From Cupriavidus sp. MP-37 (GTDB lineage: Bacteria > Pseudomonadota > Gammaproteobacteria > Burkholderiales > Burkholderiaceae), in the NCBI RefSeq assembly GCF_020618415.1, contig NZ_CP085345.1, positions 310,001 to 374,000 of the forward strand: 64,000 nucleotides of DNA, written 5' to 3'. Both the position numbers and the translations under genes were made by a program. How positions within the stretch are numbered: position 1 is the stretch's first letter; the number at the start of each line of letters is the position of its first letter. The notes beneath the pieces were generated by a model that was not told the origin of the DNA, did not search any database, and saw only the letters and a program-made list of their open reading frames with translations. This document shows, one piece after another, positions 36,693-45,449 of the stretch.

Positions 36693-37130
36693 TCAGCGCG
36701 GCGTGACCTGGGGCGGCTGCGCCCGGTGGCGCTGCAACCACGCCTGCATCAGCCGTATCTCGTTCTGCTGCTCGGTGATGATGCCCTGGGCCAGGTTGCG
36801 CAGCGCGGGGTCCTTGCCGTACAGCAGCAGCGCCTTGGCCATGTCGATCGCGCCCTGGTGGTGCGGGATCATCATGGCGACGAAGTCATGGTCCGGCACG
36901 CCGTTGGTGGGAGCGTGCGTCATGCCGTGATGCATCACGTCCATGGCGTCATCGATCAGGCCGGCATAGGGCTTGGCGGTGCTGGCGACAAAGGGCGGCG
37001 GTGCCGCCGCGTGGGCGGCGTGCTGGTGCGTGTTCTGGGCTGGTGCGGCAAAGCTTGCCGCCGACAGGCACAGCGCTGCCATGGCGCGTGCCGCTGGGCC
37101 GGCGCCATGGTGTGGGGAACTCCGTTGCAT
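36693..37130 (-). CDS. DUF305 exported protein
   Basis: A 145-residue secreted DUF305 protein. After an N-terminal signal region it has the hallmark DHDFVAMMIPHHQGAIDMAKALL with paired His, and preceding MDVMHHGM; the His/Met-rich stretches are consistent with metal binding. DUF305 proteins cluster with copper-handling genes in many proteobacteria. It lies just upstream of the YVTN gene in the same direction. A metal role is inferred, not shown. Confidence 0.85.
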   Translation of the reverse strand: MQRSSPHHGAGPAARAMAALCLSAASFAAPAQNTHQHAAHAAAPPPFVASTAKPYAGLIDDAMDVMHHGMTHAPTNGVPDHDFVAMMIPHHQGAIDMAKALLLYGKDPALRNLAQGIITEQQNEIRLMQAWLQRHRAQPPQVTPR

Positions 37131-37277
37131 CGCAGGGTCTCCGGTTGGCCCGGCCTGGCGTGTGCCTGGTCCGGGAGGGTTACCTGCGTATACACGCGAG
37201 GCGCCCGGGCTATTCCATCATGGACGAAAAATTTTCTCCGACGTTGCAGGCCTTGGCCCGCAACCACCAACGTCGCT

Positions 37278-38465
37278 TCAAGGCTTCGCCTCCCCCGCCG
37301 CCTGGCCGTCCAGATACTGCAGCACCTGGAACGCCGCCTTCACCCGCTCGGCGACCGGATAGTTCTTGTTCGCCAGCATCACGATGCCGATGCGCTGCGA
37401 CGGCACGTAGGCGACATAGGCGCCGAAGCCATTGGTCGAGCCGGTCTTGTTGACCAGCATGCCGCCGCGCGCGGCCTGCGGCGGCTCCAGGCGCGCCACC
37501 GGGTTGGCCTCGAACACCACCTGCTGCGAACTGCCGGCCAGCACGCTGTCGCGCCGCGCCGGCCACGGGTACATTTCCCAGGCCAGCCCCTGCACCATGT
37601 CGCCGACCCGGAAGTAGCCGGTGCGGGTCGTGGCCAGTGCGCGCCGCAGGGTCTGGTCCAGCCCGCTGCTGTCAATGTTGGCCATGACGAAGCGCATCAT
37701 GTCGGCCGACGTGGTTTTCACGCCGTAGGCCTCGGCATCGAGCACGCCCGGCGTCACGCGGACCGGCTTGCCATCTTTCGCATAGCCATAGGCATAGTCG
37801 CCCATGCGCGCCTGCGGCACCGTGATGTAGGTGCTGCGCAGCCCCAGCGCGGGGAACAGGGTCTTCTCCATCAGTACGTCGAACGGATGCCCCATGCTGC
37901 GCGCGGCGAGGTAGCCGAACAGGCCGATGCTGGGATTCGAGTATTGCCGGTAGGTCCCCGAGGCGTAGCGGGGGCGCCAGTTGCGGAAATAGTCGACCAT
38001 CTTGCCGGTATCGGTGACGGCCGCCGGAAACTGCAGCGGCAGGCCGCCGGCGGCATAGGTGCCGAGGTCCAGCAGGCTGGTCGCGCCCACGCTGCTGCCG
38101 GCGAGCTGCGGCAGGTACTTCGCCGCAGCGTCGGCCAGCGACAGGTCGCCGCGGGCCTGCGCATAGGCGGCCAGCGTCGCGGTGAAGGTCTTGCTGACCG
38201 AGCCGATCTCGAACAGCGTGTCGGCGTCGACCTTGCGATCATCGGCTTTGTCGGCGACGCCGTAGTGGAAATGGTATTGCTTGCCGCCGGCCGTGACCGC
38301 CACGGCCATGCCCGGCACGTCATGCGCCTGCATGACCGGCTGGATCGCCGCGTCGACGACACGCTTGAGCGTGCCGGCATCGACGCCGGCATGGGCACTG
38401 GCGCCGCAGAGCAGCGCCGCAGCGACGGCAATGCCCTGCATTGCCCTTTCAAGAGTTTGGTTCAT
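37278..38465 (-). CDS. ampC: Class C (AmpC-type) beta-lactamase
   Basis: A 395-residue serine hydrolase with a signal peptide (cleavage near ASAHA, residue 26). All class C motifs are present: nucleophile S89 in GSVSKTF, YSN in [14 protein letters not shown] near residue 175, and KTG in [18 protein letters not shown] near residue 340. Length and the closing [14 protein letters not shown] match AmpC enzymes. It should hydrolyse cephalosporins in the periplasm. No ampR is adjacent, so there is no sign of the inducible arrangement. A penicillin-binding carboxypeptidase is less likely. Confidence 0.9.
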   Translation of the reverse strand: MNQTLERAMQGIAVAAALLCGASAHAGVDAGTLKRVVDAAIQPVMQAHDVPGMAVAVTAGGKQYHFHYGVADKADDRKVDADTLFEIGSVSKTFTATLAAYAQARGDLSLADAAAKYLPQLAGSSVGATSLLDLGTYAAGGLPLQFPAAVTDTGKMVDYFRNWRPRYASGTYRQYSNPSIGLFGYLAARSMGHPFDVLMEKTLFPALGLRSTYITVPQARMGDYAYGYAKDGKPVRVTPGVLDAEAYGVKTTSADMMRFVMANIDSSGLDQTLRRALATTRTGYFRVGDMVQGLAWEMYPWPARRDSVLAGSSQQVVFEANPVARLEPPQAARGGMLVNKTGSTNGFGAYVAYVPSQRIGIVMLANKNYPVAERVKAAFQVLQYLDGQAAGEAKP

Positions 38466-38598
38466 ATCAGACTGTCGAGACCGTGGTTTGCCGGCAAGCC
38501 AGCGCAGCCGGCGCTGGGAAATATACGAGACTTTACCGTCTCCCCCGGGTCTGGCCGCGTGGAAACCGGTGTCCGGTCCCCGGCCTGGATCGGTCCAC

Positions 38599-38616
38599 CG
38601 GTCATCGTTCTGTCAT
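38599..38616 (+). promoter_or_regulatory. Pho box (PhoB site) upstream of phnC
   Basis: CGGTCAT-CGTT-CTGTCAT: two 7-bp direct repeats with a 4-bp spacer, 6 of 7 and 7 of 7 matches to the CTGTCAT half-site. It lies 46 bp ahead of the phnC ATG and should place the phnCDE operon under phosphate-starvation control. Confidence 0.75.
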
Positions 38617-38661
38617 CCACCCCCGCCAGAATGCGCAGGTCATTCAAGTCAGGGAGGCGAC

Positions 38662-39516
38662 ATGACGCACGCAATTGAAGTTCGCGGGCTGAGCAAATCG
38701 TTCCGTGCGGACCGCAAGGCGCTTGACGATGTCACGCTGCAGATCGCACCGGGCGAGATGGTCGCGCTGCTGGGCGCGTCCGGGTCCGGCAAGTCTACGC
38801 TGCTGCGCCACGTGGCCGGATTCGTCACCGGCGACGCCGGCGCTGGCGAGATCCTGGTCAACGGCCGCCACGTGCAGCGCAATGGCCGGCTGGCGGGCAA
38901 CGTACGCCAGGTGCGGCGCGAGATCGGTTTCGTGTTCCAGCAGTTCAACCTGGTGGGACGCCTGCCCGTCATCACCAATGTGCTGGTCGGCATGCTGGCG
39001 CGCGTACCCAGGTGGCGCGGCCTGCTGCGCGTGTTCAGGGCCGATGAGATCCGCAGCGGGCTCGATGCGCTTGCGCAAGTTGGTATAGACGACTATGCCT
39101 TTCAGCGGGCTTCGACGCTGTCGGGCGGCCAGCAGCAGCGCGCCGCCATCGCGCGCACGCTGGTGCAGAACGCCAGCGTGATCCTGGCCGACGAACCGAT
39201 CGCCTCGCTCGATCCGGAATCGTCGCGCCGCGTGATGTCGCTGCTCAGGCAGATCAACCGCACCCGCAAGGTGGCGGTGGTGGTATCGCTGCACCAGGTG
39301 GACGTGGCCATGCGCTACTGCCCGCGCGTGGTGGCGCTGCGCCACGGCAAGGTGGTCTTTGACGGCCCCTCGGCGGCGCTGACGCCGGCCATGCTGCGCG
39401 ATCTCTACGGCACCGAAGCCGACGAACTGCTGCGCGAGCCCGTGCCGGAAGACGACGCCGCCACCGCGCCCATGCCGGCGCCGGCGCTGGTCACGATGAA
39501 CCTGGCCGCCGCCTGA
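38662..39516 (+). CDS. phnC: Phosphonate ABC transporter ATP-binding protein PhnC
   Basis: A 284-residue ABC ATPase. Walker A is GASGSGKST at residue 37, Q-loop FVFQQFN, signature [15 protein letters not shown], Walker [16 protein letters not shown] and the H-loop VVSLHQVD. The insertion [20 protein letters not shown] is characteristic of PhnC. It energises uptake of phosphonates via PhnD and PhnE, the next two genes. AGGGAGG-like ribosome site 4-9 nt before the ATG. Confidence 0.95.
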   Translation: MTHAIEVRGLSKSFRADRKALDDVTLQIAPGEMVALLGASGSGKSTLLRHVAGFVTGDAGAGEILVNGRHVQRNGRLAGNVRQVRREIGFVFQQFNLVGRLPVITNVLVGMLARVPRWRGLLRVFRADEIRSGLDALAQVGIDDYAFQRASTLSGGQQQRAAIARTLVQNASVILADEPIASLDPESSRRVMSLLRQINRTRKVAVVVSLHQVDVAMRYCPRVVALRHGKVVFDGPSAALTPAMLRDLYGTEADELLREPVPEDDAATAPMPAPALVTMNLAAA

Positions 39517-39567
39517 GCGGTTGCCGCATAGCCACTCACCCCAAACCGCTTTCCACCGGAGTTGCCC

Positions 39568-40569
39568 ATGCTTCGCAGAACCTTCATCGCCGTCGCGGCC
39601 TCGGCCGCAATTACCCTTCCCGCCCTGCCCGCCTTCGCCCAGGACGCCAAGAGCCTGAGCATCGGCTTTATCTCGACCGAATCGTCGTCGAACCTGAAAA
39701 CCGCCTGGCAGCCGCTGATCGACGACCTGAGCAAGACCCTGGGCGTGCCGGTCAAGCCGTTCTTTGCCTCCGACTATGCCGGCATCATCGAAGGCATGCG
39801 CTTCAACAAGGTGCAGATCGCCTGGTTCGGCAACAAGTCGGCGATGGAGGCGGTCGACCGTGCCAGCGGCGAGGTCTTTGCGTCGGTGATCGACAAGGAC
39901 GGCAACCCGGGCTACTGGTCGGTGCTGGTGGTCAACAAGGACAGCGACCTGAAGAGCGTCGAAGACGTGATCAGGCGCGGCAAGGAACTGACCTACGGCG
40001 CCGGCGACCCGAACTCCACCTCGGGCACGGCGGTGCCGGGCTTCTACCTGTGGAGCGCCAACAAGGTCGAGCCGAAGACGCTGTTCAAGGCGGTGCGCAT
40101 CGGCAACCATGAAACCAACCTGCTGTCGGTACTGAACAAGCAGGTGGACGTGGCCGTCAACAACACCGAGAACATGGAGCGCTACCGCATCAACACCGGC
40201 AAGAACGCCTATGACCAGGTGCGCGTGCTGTGGAAGTCGCCGCTGATTCCGGCCGACCCGATGGTCTACCGCAAGGACCTGGCGCCCGAACTGAAGAAGA
40301 AGATCCAGACCTTCTTCGTCAACTACGGCAAGGGCGCCGACGCCGCGCGCGAGAAGCAGGTGCTGGCGGCCCTGACTTACCAGGGCTTCCGCGCCTCGAA
40401 CGACGCGCAACTGGTGCCGATCCGCCAGATCGAGCTGGCGCGCGAGAAGGCCAAGATCGAATCGGACACCACCCTGGCCGCCGCCGACAAAGAAAAGCGC
40501 CTGTCCGACGTGACCCGCCGCCTGGCCGAGCTGGACAAGGCCGCCGGCAGCGCCAGCAGCACGCAGTAA
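39568..40569 (+). CDS. phnD: Phosphonate-binding periplasmic protein PhnD
   Basis: A 333-residue solute receptor with a signal peptide ending AFA near residue 22. The phosphonate-binding family blocks are [52 protein letters not shown] and [19 protein letters not shown]. The short Ala/Glu-rich C-terminal coiled coil (after residue 290) is an addition often seen in betaproteobacterial PhnD. ATG at 39568 is preferred to the TTG two codons earlier. Confidence 0.95.
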   Translation: MLRRTFIAVAASAAITLPALPAFAQDAKSLSIGFISTESSSNLKTAWQPLIDDLSKTLGVPVKPFFASDYAGIIEGMRFNKVQIAWFGNKSAMEAVDRASGEVFASVIDKDGNPGYWSVLVVNKDSDLKSVEDVIRRGKELTYGAGDPNSTSGTAVPGFYLWSANKVEPKTLFKAVRIGNHETNLLSVLNKQVDVAVNNTENMERYRINTGKNAYDQVRVLWKSPLIPADPMVYRKDLAPELKKKIQTFFVNYGKGADAAREKQVLAALTYQGFRASNDAQLVPIRQIELAREKAKIESDTTLAAADKEKRLSDVTRRLAELDKAAGSASSTQ

Positions 40570-40670
40570 GCAGCCCGCGGCGAGCACGCCGTTCCCCTGC
40601 CTTGCCGGGGCCGGCGGCGCGTCGCCGCGGCCTCGCACCGTTCTCGAATTCCCCGTTTCCGGACCGCTCC

Positions 40671-41483
40671 ATGACCGTCACCGCCACGCCTGGCCTGCCT
40701 CCCACGCCCCGAAGCCATGTGCGACCGCCGCGCACGCCCCTTGCCGTGCCGCTGACCTGGGCGGTGCTGCTGGCCATGCTGGCCCTCTCGTGGCAAGGCG
40801 CCGACATGCGCCCGCTCGACCTGCTGCGCGATTCCGACAACATGGCGCGCTTTGCGGCAGACTTCTTCCCGCCCGATTTCCGCGACTGGCGCCACTACCT
40901 GGACGAGATGCTGGTCACCGTGCAGATCGCGCTGTGGGGCACGGCACTGGCCGTGGTGATGGCGGTGCCGCTGGGGCTGCTGTGCTCGGCCAACATCGTG
41001 CCGGCCTGGGTCTACCAGCCCGCGCGCCGCATCATGGATGCGTGCCGCGCCATCAATGAAATGGTGTTCGCCATGCTGTTTATCGTCGCTGTCGGGCTGG
41101 GCCCGTTCGCCGGCGTGCTGGCGATCTGGATCCACACCACCGGCGTGCTGGCCAAGCTGTTTGCCGAAGCGGTCGAGGCCATCGACCCGCGCCCGGTGGA
41201 AGGCGTGCGCGCCACCGGCGCCGGCCCGGTCGCGGAGATCGTCTATGGGGTGATTCCGCAGGTGCTGCCGCTGTGGCTGTCGTTCGCGCTGTACCGCTTC
41301 GAATCCAACGTGCGCTCGGCCTCGGTGGTGGGCATCGTCGGCGCCGGCGGCATCGGCACCGTGCTGTGGGAAATCATCCGCAGCTTCCAGTACGGGCAGA
41401 CCTGTGCCGTGATGATCATCATCATCGTGTTCGTCTCGGCCATCGACATCCTGTCCGCCCAGATCCGCAAGGTGCTGGTCTGA
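40671..41483 (+). CDS. phnE: Phosphonate ABC transporter permease PhnE
   Basis: A 270-residue inner-membrane permease with about six hydrophobic segments and the EAA-type cytoplasmic loop [35 protein letters not shown], where it meets Phn[29 protein letters not shown] near the C-terminus is typical of PhnE. A single permease gene is present. It lies 101 bp after phnD. Confidence 0.95.
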   Translation: MTVTATPGLPPTPRSHVRPPRTPLAVPLTWAVLLAMLALSWQGADMRPLDLLRDSDNMARFAADFFPPDFRDWRHYLDEMLVTVQIALWGTALAVVMAVPLGLLCSANIVPAWVYQPARRIMDACRAINEMVFAMLFIVAVGLGPFAGVLAIWIHTTGVLAKLFAEAVEAIDPRPVEGVRATGAGPVAEIVYGVIPQVLPLWLSFALYRFESNVRSASVVGIVGAGGIGTVLWEIIRSFQYGQTCAVMIIIIVFVSAIDILSAQIRKVLV

Positions 41484-41488
41484 ACCCC

Positions 41489-41950
41489 ATGCCGACCACC
41501 GAAGTCTCGCTGGCGCTGCGCGAAGTGCGCGGCTCCGACGCGGAGCTGCTGCACCTGTCCGCGCTGCTGGCCGCGATGGACGGCGAAGCGCCGCTGCCGC
41601 TGGCCACCATGCGCGAGCGCTATGCCACCATGCGCCGCCATCCGGACTACCGCTGCTACATGATGGTGGGCGCGGACGGCGTGCCGCTGGGTACCTTCAG
41701 CCTGCTGGTGTTTCCGGTGATGGTCCACGACGGGCGCCCCGAGGCGATTGTCGAAGCCGTGGTGGTGGCGCCGGCCGCGCGCGGCATGGGCATCGGCAAG
41801 GCCATGATGCGCGAGGCGATGCGCCTGGCGCGCGAGGCCGGCGCGGCCAAGCTGGCGCTGTCATCCAATGCGCGGCGGCTGCGCGCCCACCAGTTCTATC
41901 GCCAGCTCGGCTTTACCGAGCATGGCATCAGCTTCAGCATCGGGCTCTGA
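41489..41950 (+). CDS. phnO: GNAT acetyltransferase, PhnO-like
   Basis: A 153-residue GNAT with the acetyl-CoA loop VVVAPAARGMGIGKAMMREAMRLAREAG (R/Q-x-x-G-x-G/A pattern) and a C-terminal NARRLRAHQFYRQLGF. It follows phnE by 5 bp, so it is co-transcribed with the transporter. PhnO acetylates aminoalkylphosphonates in E. coli; the same role here is inferred from the operon. Confidence 0.8.
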   Translation: MPTTEVSLALREVRGSDAELLHLSALLAAMDGEAPLPLATMRERYATMRRHPDYRCYMMVGADGVPLGTFSLLVFPVMVHDGRPEAIVEAVVVAPAARGMGIGKAMMREAMRLAREAGAAKLALSSNARRLRAHQFYRQLGFTEHGISFSIGL

Positions 41951-41952
41951 AC

Positions 41953-42555
41953 TCAGGCCCGCCGCGCCGCTGCAGGTGAGGCGCCCGGCGCCGCACCCAC
42001 CAGTTGCGCCAGCGCCGCCACCGCGCTCTCCAGCCCGCCGCTGTTGTCGATCTCGACCAGCCGGCATCCCGCCGGCACGGCGAACGCCTGCCGCGCGCGG
42101 GCCAGCCGTCTGGCAATCGCGTCTTCCGCTTCGCGTCCGCGCTGGCGCAGCCGCGCGGCCAGCACCTCGGGCTGCACCCGCACGTGCACCGCGCACAGCC
42201 TGGGGTAGCGCGCCACCGCTTGCGGCAGGTACTCGCGCGAGCCGTTGACGATGACCGTCAGGCCGCGCGCCAGCCACTGCTCGATCTCGATGCCGATGCC
42301 GTAATGCAGCCCGTGGCTGTGCCAGTCCAGCGCCAGGCAGCCGAGTGCCCGGCGGCGGTGGAATTCTTCCGGCGTCAGCGCCACCGAGGCCTCGTTGGCG
42401 TCGGCGGCGCGGGTGATGTAGCGATGCGCGATGACGATGCGGTGATCCGCTCCCAGGCGCTCGCGCAGCGCGCGCAGCAACGAGTCCTTGCCGCTGCCGG
42501 ACGGGCCCATCAGGTAGAACAGGCCGTGTCCGTCGGCCACGGTCGCGGCGCTCAT
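41953..42555 (-). CDS. phnN: Ribose 1,5-bisphosphate phosphokinase PhnN
   Basis: A 200-residue kinase of the guanylate-kinase fold. The P-loop is MGPSGSGKDSLL near residue 16. It has HRYITRAADANEASVALTPEEF and GSREYLPQAVARYP, as in PhnN. It phosphorylates ribose 1,5-bisphosphate to PRPP, the last step that recovers the sugar left by C-P lyase. It is transcribed toward the phnO end and overlaps the DUF1045 gene by 4 bp (ATGA), so the two are one operon on the minus strand. Confidence 0.9.
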   Translation of the reverse strand: MSAATVADGHGLFYLMGPSGSGKDSLLRALRERLGADHRIVIAHRYITRAADANEASVALTPEEFHRRRALGCLALDWHSHGLHYGIGIEIEQWLARGLTVIVNGSREYLPQAVARYPRLCAVHVRVQPEVLAARLRQRGREAEDAIARRLARARQAFAVPAGCRLVEIDNSGGLESAVAALAQLVGAAPGASPAAARRA

Positions 42556-43277
42556 GCGCCGAGATACGCCGCGCCGGCGCCGTCCGTAGTGCTGCCGTCG
42601 AAGCCGTAATGGCGGGCGACGACAAAGTCTTCGCCCGCGGCAGGCTGCACGAAGACGCTGAGGCGGTCCACATGCAACGGCGCTTGCAGCAGCTTGCCGC
42701 TGGCTGCTTCCAGCTGCGCCATCGCGGCGCGCTGGCCGGCGGCATCGAGCACGCCGGTCAGGGTGATATGGAACACGAAGGTGCCGAACACATAGGGGTA
42801 GCCCCATGCGTCGAGCATGCGGCGCTCTGTATCGCTCAACTGCTCCGGCGTGCGCCTGGCCAGCTCCTGCGGCGACGGCGGCGCGCGCAAGGGATCAAAC
42901 GCCAGCACGCAGGCATCGGCCAGCGCCTGCATCGGCGGCGAGCCGCCATCGGCGAGCGTCCACGCGATAAAGCCCCGCAGCGCGCGCAGCGCCAGCGCTG
43001 CATCGAACGGCGTGTGCCGGCGCGCAAGATCCAGCGCGGTGGCATCGACCATCGCCCCACTGGCGCCGTCGGCAAGCCGGAACGGCGGCTTCAGCGTGGC
43101 GTGCAGGCCGTAGTGGGCCGGCGCCTCGATCCAGTCCGGCGGCGCGGCGGGCAAGTCGCCGGGCGGAGGCAGCGAGGCGCCGGTGTCGGCGTCGCGGCCC
43201 AGCCAGTGTTTGCCGAAGGTGCCCAGCGGGCCGGAGGGCGACAGATAGATGGCGTAGCGGTACGCGGCTTGAGTCAT
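42552..43277 (-). CDS. DUF1045 phosphonate-associated protein (2H phosphoesterase-like)
   Basis: A 241-residue protein of the DUF1045 family found in phosphonate operons. It has the two H-x-T/S motifs of 2H phosphoesterases: HYGLHATLKPPF near residue 57 and FHITLTGVL near residue 170. It is coupled to phnN. No phnP (cyclic phosphodiesterase) gene is in the window, so a stand-in role in opening ribosyl 1,2-cyclic phosphate is plausible but inferred. Confidence 0.85.
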   Translation of the reverse strand: MTQAAYRYAIYLSPSGPLGTFGKHWLGRDADTGASLPPPGDLPAAPPDWIEAPAHYGLHATLKPPFRLADGASGAMVDATALDLARRHTPFDAALALRALRGFIAWTLADGGSPPMQALADACVLAFDPLRAPPSPQELARRTPEQLSDTERRMLDAWGYPYVFGTFVFHITLTGVLDAAGQRAAMAQLEAASGKLLQAPLHVDRLSVFVQPAAGEDFVVARHYGFDGSTTDGAGAAYLGA

Positions 43278-43403
43278 GCGGCAAGGTTACCAGCGGCGTC
43301 ATGCGCGCGCCGGCGCAGACTGCCCCGGTTTGGTGGGGTTGACCGCAGACAGTAGCGCAGGCAGATGACAGCCGGATGTCTAGACCAATCCCGCGCGGCC
43401 GCC

Positions 43404-44138
43404 TCAGTCATGGTCGGACACCGTCAGCTGCACCCAGTCGCCGGCGAAGCGCACCACGCTGTACTGCACCGGGTTGCCGTCGATATCGACGTTCAGCGCC
43501 TCGACCTGCAGCACCGGGCGCGTCTTGGGCTGGTTCAGCATCCGCGCCACCGGCGCGCTCGGCATCGCGGCGGTAATGCGCGACCACTTGCGCGTGTAAT
43601 CGGCAATGCCGAAATGCGCCAGCGCGCGCGATACGGATTGCCTGGCGCGCAGCACCTCGTCGATGCCGGGAAAGCGCTTGAGGTCAAAGTAATGCTCGGC
43701 CACGTCGATGGTGCGGTCCTCGGCCTTGCCGATCATCTGCGCATGGAGCAGCTCGGCGGTGCGCGCCAGACCCAGTTGCCTGGCCACGTCCGGCGCGCGC
43801 ACGACCTGGCTGGCAACGACTTCGGTATGGCCGCGCACGCCCTGCGCGGCCAGGTTCTGCGAGAAGCGCGTGCGGCGCCCGATGGCGTAGTCGATCGCGT
43901 GCTCCTGCACAAAGGTGCCGCGACCCTGCTCGATGCGCACCAGCCCGCTCAGTTCCAGCTCGCCCATGGCGCGGCGGATGGTATGGCGGTTCACGGCGAA
44001 GCGGTTGGCGAGTTCCGGCTCCGGCGGCAATTGCTCGCCCGGCAGGTACAGCTTCTTGCGGATGTCGTCCGCGAGCGCCTCGCCAATCTGGCGCCAGACG
44101 GCAACACCCGAACCCCGTTCCACTTCTCGATCAGACAT
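43404..44138 (-). CDS. phnF: GntR/HutC-family phosphonate regulator PhnF
   Basis: A 244-residue regulator with an N-terminal winged helix (LYLPGEQLPPEPELANRFAVNRHTIRRAMGELELSGLVRIEQGRGTFVQE) and a UTRA effector domain (from about residue 95, ending in VLQVEALNVDIDGNPVQYSVVRFAGD). It is divergent from phnG, and the intergenic gap holds a GTATAGAC operator. ATG at 44138 follows AAGAGGA; an upstream Met is not used. Confidence 0.9.
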   Translation of the reverse strand: MSDREVERGSGVAVWRQIGEALADDIRKKLYLPGEQLPPEPELANRFAVNRHTIRRAMGELELSGLVRIEQGRGTFVQEHAIDYAIGRRTRFSQNLAAQGVRGHTEVVASQVVRAPDVARQLGLARTAELLHAQMIGKAEDRTIDVAEHYFDLKRFPGIDEVLRARQSVSRALAHFGIADYTRKWSRITAAMPSAPVARMLNQPKTRPVLQVEALNVDIDGNPVQYSVVRFAGDWVQLTVSDHD

Positions 44139-44233
44139 CTTGCGCTGTCCTCTTGTCATCAAGCGTTAACCCATGCCGTGCGATTGTGCCTGAGTCATGC
44201 CGTACTGGCAGCGTGCCCGAGCAATCCCCTGCC

Positions 44234-44251
44234 CCGTCATGAAAGCTTCAT
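44234..44251 (+). promoter_or_regulatory. Pho box upstream of phnG
   Basis: CCGTCAT-GAAA-GCTTCAT: the same 7-4-7 layout as the phnC site, with a strong first half (6 of 7 to CTGTCAT) and a weaker second half. It lies 66 bp before the phnG ATG and ahead of the PhnF operator. Confidence 0.6.
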
Positions 44252-44295
44252 TTGCCTGTGGTCTAGTGGCTGCGTGTTTCAGCAACGACATCTAA

Positions 44296-44307
44296 ACGTA
44301 TAGACGT
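44296..44307. promoter_or_regulatory. PhnF (HutC-type GntR) operator
   Basis: ACGTATAGACGT contains GTATAGAC, an exact fit to the GT-N-TA-N-AC site of HutC-subfamily GntR regulators. It lies 9-20 bp upstream of the phnG ATG, between the Pho box and the ribosome site, so PhnF could block transcription of the C-P lyase operon. Confidence 0.65.
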
Positions 44308-44316
44308 ATAGGGGGG

Positions 44317-44829
44317 ATGATGCAAAGCGAAACCGCGGGCACCGAGGTGCCTGCCGCCAACGCCGCCCGCACCGCCTGGCTGCGGATCCTGGCGACGGCT
44401 CCAGCCGAAGCACTCGACAACGCTTACCAGCGGCTTGCGCAAGCGCAGGCCCTGCCCGCCTACCGGCTGCTGCGCAGGCCGGAGTCCGGCATGGCCATGG
44501 TACGCGGCCGCGCCGGCGGCACCGGGGCCCAGTTCAACCTTGGCGAAATCACGGTGACGCGCTGCGCGGTCGTGCTCGAGGACAGCGCCGGCGAGGGTGC
44601 CGCCGACGCCGCCGCGGGCGTCGCCTATGTCCAGGGCCGCAGCGTGCGCCATGCCGAGCAGGCCGCGGTGCTGGACGCGCTGCTGCAGCGTCCGGCCTGG
44701 CACCGGCGCGTGCAGGACCTGGTGCTCGCGCCGCTGGCCGACGCCCACGCCCGCCGCGCCGCGCACGCGGCGGCCACGGCCGCGCAGACGCGCGTCGAGT
44801 TTTTCACCATGGTCCGCGGAGAAGACTGA
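44317..44829 (+). CDS. phnG: C-P lyase subunit PhnG
   Basis: A 170-residue subunit of the PhnGHIJ core complex. LRRPESGMAMVRGRAGGTGAQFNLGEITVTRCAVVLE and YVQGRSVRHAEQAAVLDALLQ are family blocks. Start ATGATG at 44317 follows a run of G. It opens the phnGHIJKLM operon; phnH follows 1 bp later. The core complex displaces adenine from nucleotide triphosphate onto the phosphonate. Confidence 0.92.
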   Translation: MMQSETAGTEVPAANAARTAWLRILATAPAEALDNAYQRLAQAQALPAYRLLRRPESGMAMVRGRAGGTGAQFNLGEITVTRCAVVLEDSAGEGAADAAAGVAYVQGRSVRHAEQAAVLDALLQRPAWHRRVQDLVLAPLADAHARRAAHAAATAAQTRVEFFTMVRGED

Positions 44830-44830
44830 G

Positions 44831-45448
44831 ATGCACACCGCCCAACCGATGCCATCCACGCCGGCCGCAGCGCTGCTGCCCGGCTTCAACGATCCGGTCG
44901 ACGATGCCCAGCAGGTGTTCCGCGCCGCGCTGCAGGCGTTCGCCCACCCGGGCCAGTTGCAGGCGCTGCCGGCCTGCAGCGGGGTGCCCGAGGGCCTGTC
45001 ACCGGCACTGGCCGCGCTGCTGCTGACGCTGGCCGATGCCGATACGCCGGTCTGGCTGCCGGCCGCCGTGCCGGCCGCGGCGCGTGCCTTCCTGCGCTTC
45101 CACTGCGGCTGCCGGCTGACGGATGAACCCGGCACCGCGGCCTTCGTCTGCGTGCCGGCCGGCCACGCCATGCCGGCGCTGGCGGACTGCGCGCAGGGCG
45201 ACCCCGCCTTCCCTGACCGCTCGGCCACGGTGCTGCTGGAGGTGGCCTCGCTTGCCGACGGCGACACGCTGACGCTGCGCGGCCCCGGCATCGAGCAGAT
45301 CCAGGCGCTGCGCGTTACCGGCCTGCCCGCGGGCTTTCGCGCGGCCTGGCGCGCCAACAACGCCGGCTTCCCGCTCGGCGTGGACCTGCTGTTGTGCAGC
45401 GGCGACCGGTTCTGCGCGCTGACCCGCACCACCATCGTGGAGGACTGA
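44831..45448 (+). CDS. phnH: C-P lyase subunit PhnH
   Basis: A 205-residue subunit of the C-P lyase core. LPGFNDPVDDAQQVFRAALQAFAHPGQLQAL is the diagnostic start, and NNAGFPLGVDLLLCSGDRFCALTRTT the end. It follows phnG by 1 bp and leads to phnI at 1 bp, a tightly coupled operon. PhnH dimerises in the core and is structural rather than catalytic. Confidence 0.92.
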   Translation: MHTAQPMPSTPAAALLPGFNDPVDDAQQVFRAALQAFAHPGQLQALPACSGVPEGLSPALAALLLTLADADTPVWLPAAVPAAARAFLRFHCGCRLTDEPGTAAFVCVPAGHAMPALADCAQGDPAFPDRSATVLLEVASLADGDTLTLRGPGIEQIQALRVTGLPAGFRAAWRANNAGFPLGVDLLLCSGDRFCALTRTTIVED

Positions 45449-45449
45449 C

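Noticed and set aside
44227..44234. CCCTGCCC as a regulatory element next to the phnG Pho box
   Set aside because: It fits the terminus-oriented octamer series and overlaps the Pho box by one base; no separate role is needed.
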